Of a stretch of DNA of 64,000 bases, positions 60,086 through 64,000 are shown piece after piece. Both the position numbers and the translations under genes were made by a program. Source of the stretch: Hymenobacter gelipurpurascens (GTDB lineage: Bacteria; Bacteroidota; Bacteroidia; Cytophagales; Hymenobacteraceae). The DNA is taken from contig NZ_FYEW01000001.1 in NCBI RefSeq assembly GCF_900187375.1, positions 1,178,001 to 1,242,000 of the forward strand. The letters are read 5' to 3'. Position 1 is the stretch's first letter. Each line of letters begins with the position of its first letter. The notes under the pieces were generated by a model. It worked only from the letters and a program-made list of their open reading frames with translations, did no database searches and was not told the origin of the DNA.

Positions 60086-60093
60086 TACCTTTG
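60086..60093 (+). promoter_or_regulatory. -7 element (TACCTTTG) of the cyclophilin gene
   Basis: TACCTTTG 65 bp upstream of the start at 60159. Confidence 0.55.
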
Positions 60094-60158
60094 CGGCCGC
60101 TTTCCGCCAGCGCAGCCGCGCTTGCGTATAAACGCAACAACCATTTATTTCCCCATCC

Positions 60159-60620
60159 ATGAAAACTGCCGAAATCCACACCAACAAGGGTGTAATGAAA
60201 GTGGAGTTCTACGAGCAGGACGCTCCGAACACCGTAAAAAACTTCACTGATCTGGCCAAAAAAGGCTTCTACGACGGCCTGAAGTTTCACCGCGTTATCC
60301 CGAATTTTGTGATTCAGGGTGGCTGCCCCAACTCGCGCGATGGTGCCAAAGGCACGCCCGGCACGGGTGGCCCCGGCTACAAAATCGACTGCGAGCTAAC
60401 CGGCGACCATCAGTACCACGAGCGCGGCGCCCTGAGCATGGCCCACGCCGGCCGTAACACGGGTGGCTCGCAGTTCTTCATCGTGCACGACCGCCAGAAC
60501 ACCGCCCACCTCGACCGCAACCACACCGTATTTGGTAAAGTGGTAGAAGGCCTGGACATCATCGACCAGATCAAAGCCAACGACGAAATCCAAAAGATTG
60601 TAGTGAGCGAGCAGGCCTAG
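60159..60620 (+). CDS. peptidyl-prolyl cis-trans isomerase (cyclophilin)
   Basis: A 153-residue cytoplasmic cyclophilin. The active-site segment is FYDGLKFHRVIPNFVIQGG with the catalytic Arg. GTGGPGYKIDCEL, RGALSMAHAGRNTGGSQFFI and HTVFGKVVEGLDIID complete the fold. It isomerises Xaa-Pro bonds. It has no signal peptide, so this is the cytoplasmic type. It ends with the stop codon in GGCCTAGGCC. Confidence 0.95.
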   Translation: MKTAEIHTNKGVMKVEFYEQDAPNTVKNFTDLAKKGFYDGLKFHRVIPNFVIQGGCPNSRDGAKGTPGTGGPGYKIDCELTGDHQYHERGALSMAHAGRNTGGSQFFIVHDRQNTAHLDRNHTVFGKVVEGLDIIDQIKANDEIQKIVVSEQA

Positions 60621-60641
60621 GCCAGTCCGTTAGCATAACAC

Positions 60642-60679
60642 AAAAAGCCCCGCGCACCAATTGGTACGCGGGGCTTTTT
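60642..60679 (+). terminator. terminator of the cyclophilin gene
   Basis: A near-perfect 38-bp palindrome with one mismatch pair (C/A) and central ACCAATTGGT, flanked by A- and T-tracts (60642-60679). Confidence 0.85.
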
Positions 60680-60689
60680 TGTGTTACTC

Positions 60690-60783
60690 TGAACTCAGTT
60701 AAGGATCTGGATTACGCATAAGAAGCTAATCCAGATTCCTCACTACGCTCGGAATGACAGCTTAGGGTGTTATTCTGAGTGGC
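60690..60783. repeat. dispersed REP-like sequence (AAGGATCT, CGCTCGGAATGAC)
   Basis: Contains AAGGATCT, TAATCCAGATTC in inverted form, and CCTCACTACGCTCGGAATGAC. These pieces are common in intergenic DNA of many Bacteroidota and are related to those at 9535 and 59110. It ends at the ATPase stop, at another GGCCTAG. Confidence 0.5.
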
Positions 60784-62310
60784 CTAGCGGCGGCGGCCGC
60801 GCTGGGGCTTCTCGTCTTCGTCCTCGTCATCATCCTCGCCGAAGCTGGGCATGGTGAACATGGAAGAGAGCAGATCCTTGAACTGCGCGCCGGCGGTGAG
60901 GCGATTTCTGGAAATCAGGCTGTACTCAGAGAGGCCGTGCAGCAGGAATTCCATCAGGAAATAGGTGGTTTCCGCGTCCTCGTTGGGGTGCAGCTCCTTC
61001 ACGATGTCGCGTAGGCCAGGTACCTGATCGAGGGCGGCGCGGTAGTCCTTGCTGGAGGCGTCGTGCAGAATGTCCACGGTGTGGCCAGTGCCAAACCACT
61101 CCTGCACCGTTTTGTAGGGCGAGGGGCGGCCTTTCAGCTTCTTGGCCTTATCAGGGTCGGGGAAGTAATTCAGAAACAGCGTCCGGATGGCTTTGCCCAT
61201 AAGCTTCTCGGCCACAATGCCCGCTCCCTCCTGCTCGCCTTCATACACCAGCTCTACCTTGCCTGTTACGGCAGGTACCGCCGAGATGAAGTCGGCGACA
61301 CGCACGTAGGTTTTCTTCTCGCCATTGATGAGCGCCCGGCGCTCAGCCCCAGCCACCACTTGCTCGAAAGCCGAGATAGTCAGACGGGCCGATACACCCG
61401 ATTTGGCATCCACGAACTCGGAGCCACGCGCCTCTACGGCCACCTGCTCCACCAAATCGTGCATGATTTCGTTGGTAGTCACCATGCCTTTCTGCGCTTC
61501 CTTGATGCGCGCTTCCTGCTTGGTGATGCGCTTGCCGATTTCAATCGACTTAGGATAGTGCGTGATGATCTGGGCGTCGATGCGGTCCTTCAGCGGCGTC
61601 ACGATAGAACCCCGGTTGGTGTAGTCCTCGGGGTTGGCCGTGAACACAAACTGGATATCCAGCGGCAACCGCACCTTGAAGCCCCGAATCTGGATGTCGC
61701 CTTCCTGCAGAATGTTGAACAGCGATACCTGAATACGGGCTTGCAAATCGGGCAGCTCGTTTATCACGAAAATGCCGCGGTGTGCCCTCGGGATCAGGCC
61801 GAAGTGAATAACGCGCTCATCGGAATATGGCAGCTTCAGCGTAGCGGCCTTGATGGGGTCAGCATCGCCGATGAGGTCAGCTACCGATACGTCGGGCGTG
61901 GCGAGCTTTTCGGTGTAGCGCTCATCGCGGTGCAGCCATTGTACGGGCGTTTCGTCGCCTTTCTCCGCAATGAGGTTTTTGGCAAATACCGACAGCGGCT
62001 GCAAAGGGTCGTCGTTCAGCTCGGAGCCGGCCACTACGGGCACGTACTCGTCTAGGAGGCCTACCAAGAGGCGGGCAATCCGGGTTTTGGCCTGGCCGCG
62101 CAGGCCTAGCAGGTTGATGTGGTGGCCCGCCAGAATAGCGCGCTGGAGTTCCGGAATGACGGTTTCCTCGTAGCCAAAGATGCCGGGAAATACTTCTTCC
62201 TTGCTTTGGAGCTTAGTTATCAGATTATCGCGCAGCTCCTGCTTTACAGAACGCGGCTGGTACCCACTGGCCCGCAGTTGGCCCAGCGTACGAATAGATT
62301 CTTGTTTCAT
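60784..62310 (-). CDS. AAA+ ATPase of the magnesium-chelatase/MoxR type
   Basis: A 508-residue ATPase. The Walker A is INLLGLRGQAKTRIARLL (GLRGQAKT). Walker B is HRGIFVINELPDL, with Asn-Glu instead of Asp-Glu. The sensor region is DIQFVFTANPEDYTNRGSIVTPLKDRI. The C-terminal half is helical and ends in a low-complexity Asp/Glu tail (DDDEDEDEKPQRGRRR). Such ATPases pair with VWA-domain proteins. The VWA gene starts near the right edge of this window, separated from it by a cytochrome gene on the other strand. It probably inserts metals or remodels a complex; the target is unknown. Confidence 0.88.
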   Translation of the reverse strand: MKQESIRTLGQLRASGYQPRSVKQELRDNLITKLQSKEEVFPGIFGYEETVIPELQRAILAGHHINLLGLRGQAKTRIARLLVGLLDEYVPVVAGSELNDDPLQPLSVFAKNLIAEKGDETPVQWLHRDERYTEKLATPDVSVADLIGDADPIKAATLKLPYSDERVIHFGLIPRAHRGIFVINELPDLQARIQVSLFNILQEGDIQIRGFKVRLPLDIQFVFTANPEDYTNRGSIVTPLKDRIDAQIITHYPKSIEIGKRITKQEARIKEAQKGMVTTNEIMHDLVEQVAVEARGSEFVDAKSGVSARLTISAFEQVVAGAERRALINGEKKTYVRVADFISAVPAVTGKVELVYEGEQEGAGIVAEKLMGKAIRTLFLNYFPDPDKAKKLKGRPSPYKTVQEWFGTGHTVDILHDASSKDYRAALDQVPGLRDIVKELHPNEDAETTYFLMEFLLHGLSEYSLISRNRLTAGAQFKDLLSSMFTMPSFGEDDDEDEDEKPQRGRRR

Positions 62311-62500
62311 CGGGAGTTAGAAAGGGGAGTTAGGCCCCGGCACTGTTAACCGCCGAAGTACGGCAGAGGTTCAGGCCAGCCTTGTATGGCCTACGGAAAA
62401 GGCCATATGCTAGATGAGAAGAAGTTGATGTGTCAGAAGACCACCTTAAATAATCAGTTTTTATTATATTTAATTATCACACATTTTTCCTGAATTAATC

Positions 62501-63472
62501 ATGGAGAAGGCCTTGCGTATCCTAGCTGTTGTGGTGGTGGTGCTTTTGCTGGCCGTAGGTGGCTTTGCGCTGTGGGTGCAAAACCGTGGCATTCCACATT
62601 ATGCGGTTCCGAAGGCGCCCGCCGTGCAGGTAGCTGCTACTCCAGCCCTCACCGACCAGGGTCAGAAGCTGGTAATGGCCTCCTGTGCCGACTGCCACCT
62701 CAACCAACAAACCAGGTCCTTATCGGGCCAGAAGATGCGCGATTTGCCGCCGGAGTTCGGCACTATCTATTCGGCTAATATCACCCAGGACCCGCAACAT
62801 GGCATTGGCCGCTGGACGGATGCCGAGCTGGTGACGCTGCTGCGAACCGGCATCGGGAAAGATGGCCGCTACCGCGTGATCATGCCCAGCTTCGTGCAGA
62901 TGTCGGATGAGGATGTGCACAGCATTATTGCGTTTCTGCGCTCCAATAACCCAATGGTGCAGCCTGACGCTACGCCCACTCATGAGCAGGAGCCGTCCTT
63001 CATGCTCAAGGCTCTCTCCAACACCGTGATGAAACCAACGCCTATGCCCACGGCTAAAGTGGTTGCCCCTGAACCCACCGATGCACTGGCCTACGGGCGT
63101 TATCTGGTGGTGGGCCGCTACAAATGCTACGACTGCCACTCCAAAGACTTCAAAACGAATAACCCCATGGAGCCCGAGAAATCGGAGGGCTACTTAGGCG
63201 GCGGCAATGCCCTGCTGAACATGCAGGGTCAGCAGGTGCTTTCGCGCAATATCACGTTCGAGCCAGAAACCGGCATTGGCAACTGGACAGAGGCGCAATT
63301 CGCTCAAAGCCTGCGTTTTGGTATCACGCCCCAAGGCACGCTGGCTCCTCCCATGCCCAAATACTCGCAGCTCACTGACCAAGAAGTACACGCCATCTAT
63401 GCGTATCTGCAATCTGTCCCGAAAATCAAGAACGCCACCCCCGAGGATAAAGGCGCAATAGCCAGCAGGTAG
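62501..63472 (+). CDS. membrane-anchored dihaem cytochrome c
   Basis: A 323-residue protein anchored by an N-terminal helix (residues ~6-26, ILAVVVVVLLLAVGGFALWV). It has two haem c sites: Cys61-Cys64-His65 (CADCH) and Cys208-Cys211-His212 (CYDCH). GIGRWTDAELVTLLRTGIGKDGRY and the similar GIGNWTEAQFAQSLRFGITPQG are the two repeated cytochrome domains of the alcohol-dehydrogenase/cbb3-like subunit group. The Met ligands are probably in VIMPSFVQMSDEDV and PPMPKYSQLTDQEV. It is likely an electron carrier in the periplasm; partners are not adjacent. Confidence 0.9.
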   Translation: MEKALRILAVVVVVLLLAVGGFALWVQNRGIPHYAVPKAPAVQVAATPALTDQGQKLVMASCADCHLNQQTRSLSGQKMRDLPPEFGTIYSANITQDPQHGIGRWTDAELVTLLRTGIGKDGRYRVIMPSFVQMSDEDVHSIIAFLRSNNPMVQPDATPTHEQEPSFMLKALSNTVMKPTPMPTAKVVAPEPTDALAYGRYLVVGRYKCYDCHSKDFKTNNPMEPEKSEGYLGGGNALLNMQGQQVLSRNITFEPETGIGNWTEAQFAQSLRFGITPQGTLAPPMPKYSQLTDQEVHAIYAYLQSVPKIKNATPEDKGAIASR

Positions 63473-63495
63473 AAGCTGCACGCAATACCCAGAAA

Positions 63496-63526
63496 AAACC
63501 CACCTGCCTAGCTGGCGGGTGGGTTT
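63496..63526 (+). terminator. terminator of the cytochrome gene
   Basis: 13-base arms (63496-63508, 63514-63526) with one G-U pair, between convergent genes, with an A-tract on the left. Confidence 0.75.
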
Positions 63527-63538
63527 CTTGCAAAGGCA

Positions 63539-64000
63539 CTATACAGATTTGCGACGGTTGCGCTTGTAGTCCTCGAAGATGAGGTGGCCTAGGCCCTTCA
63601 GGCTGCTATAGTAGGCCTTGCCCTGGTTCACCTCCGTGAACTCCTCCACAAACTGCTGCAGATATGGGTCCGAGGCAATCATGAAGGTGGTGATGGGCAC
63701 CTTGAGGCGGCGCGCGGCGGCGGCCAGGTTCAGGGTTTTGTTAACCACTTTCCGGTCGAGGCCAAAGGAGTTTTTGTAGTAGCCGTTGCCTTCTTTTAGG
63801 CAGGTAGGCTTGCCATCAGTAATCATGAAAATCTGCTTGTTGGGCGTTTTGCGCTTGCGCAGCAGATCCAGAGCCAGCTCCAGGCCAGCTACCGTATTGG
63901 TGTGGTACGGGCCTACCTGCAGGTAGGGCAGTTCCTTTACCTCAATCTGCCAGGCATCATTGCCGAACACGATGACGTCGAGGAAATCTTTGGGATACTT
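63539..64000 (-). CDS. VWA-domain protein, C-terminal part (runs off the window)
   Basis: The gene continues past the right edge; the visible 153 codons read from KYPKDFLDVIVFGNDAW to KRNRRKSV. The MIDAS-related loop is IFMITDGKPTCLKEGN, and the helix LELALDLLRKRKT precedes it. It resembles the VWA partner of the AAA+ ATPase at 60784-62310; both are minus-strand, so it would be upstream of it in the original order. The start and N-terminal domain are not visible. Confidence 0.85.
   Translation of the reverse strand, partial: KYPKDFLDVIVFGNDAWQIEVKELPYLQVGPYHTNTVAGLELALDLLRKRKTPNKQIFMITDGKPTCLKEGNGYYKNSFGLDRKVVNKTLNLAAAARRLKVPITTFMIASDPYLQQFVEEFTEVNQGKAYYSSLKGLGHLIFEDYKRNRRKSV

Noticed and set aside
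1..64000. tRNA, rRNA, CRISPR, prophage or insertion sequence
   Set aside because: No cloverleaf-like intergenic segment, no spaced repeat array, no integrase other than XerD and no transposase were seen.

Overview
The window looks like chromosomal DNA of a GC-rich Bacteroidota, most likely Hymenobacter or a close relative (Cytophagales). The evidence is: the TAnnTTTG promoter -7 motif upstream of many genes on both strands; a SusC-like TonB-dependent receptor without a SusD; a PorT-type barrel next to ubiE; DUF4197, DUF2851, DUF5606, DUF3570 and DUF4266 proteins; and a TrhO-type rhodanese. I see no rRNA, tRNA, CRISPR array, prophage or insertion sequence. The genus is inference; the phylum is well supported.

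Layout. 1-1209: two secreted DUF4197-type proteins. 1309-4468: cinA, a 2-oxoacid dehydrogenase E2 and a small membrane protein. 4573-12236 (minus): TonB-dependent receptor, oligopeptidase B and valS. 12622-14796: large-subunit catalase. 15058-18142: an operon of thioredoxin-like protein, ApbE flavin transferase, DUF4266 lipoprotein and DUF3570 barrel, a likely extracytoplasmic flavinylation module. 18357-23016: a reactive-sulfur operon (ArsR repressor, TauE exporter, persulfide dioxygenase-rhodanese, rhodanese, methyltransferase, two YeeE/YedE permease halves). 23193-27338: ferredoxin, acyl-CoA reductase, a small conserved protein, a nucleoside phosphorylase and TrhO. 27428-31492 (minus): sugar-type acyltransferase, polytopic membrane protein, DUF2851, LolA. 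31599-35813 (minus): FtsK and XerD. 36034-40799: AroQ, class V aminotransferase, MarC, RNase H, acyltransferase 3, TrmN6. 41255-46521: saccharopine dehydrogenase-like protein, cytidine deaminase, esterase, SDR, PorT, UbiE. 46651-51107: PorE-like OmpA protein, EngB, a TonB-C protein, DUF5606. 51193-59071: FBPase, aspartokinase, Fur/PerR, peroxiredoxin, GNAT, WaaA, RsgA, a beta-hydroxyacid dehydrogenase. 59319-64000: fasciclin protein, cyclophilin, AAA+ ATPase, dihaem cytochrome c and a truncated VWA protein.

The most striking signal is not a gene. The sequence TGGCCTAG / CTAGGCCA (core TAGGCC) occurs far more often than composition predicts, in almost every intergenic gap and inside many genes. 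It supplies the stop codon of about nine genes and builds the stems or loops of several terminators. It resembles HIP1 of cyanobacteria or the uptake sequences of Neisseria and Haemophilus in its distribution. Other non-coding features of note are a loop-free 62-bp perfect palindrome, a nested palindrome between two stop codons, three intergenic inverted repeats whose arms are 8-nt-phased TTCACCAC-like units, a 96-nt hairpin held together by G-U pairs, and a duplicated ArsR-type operator in the sulfur operon.
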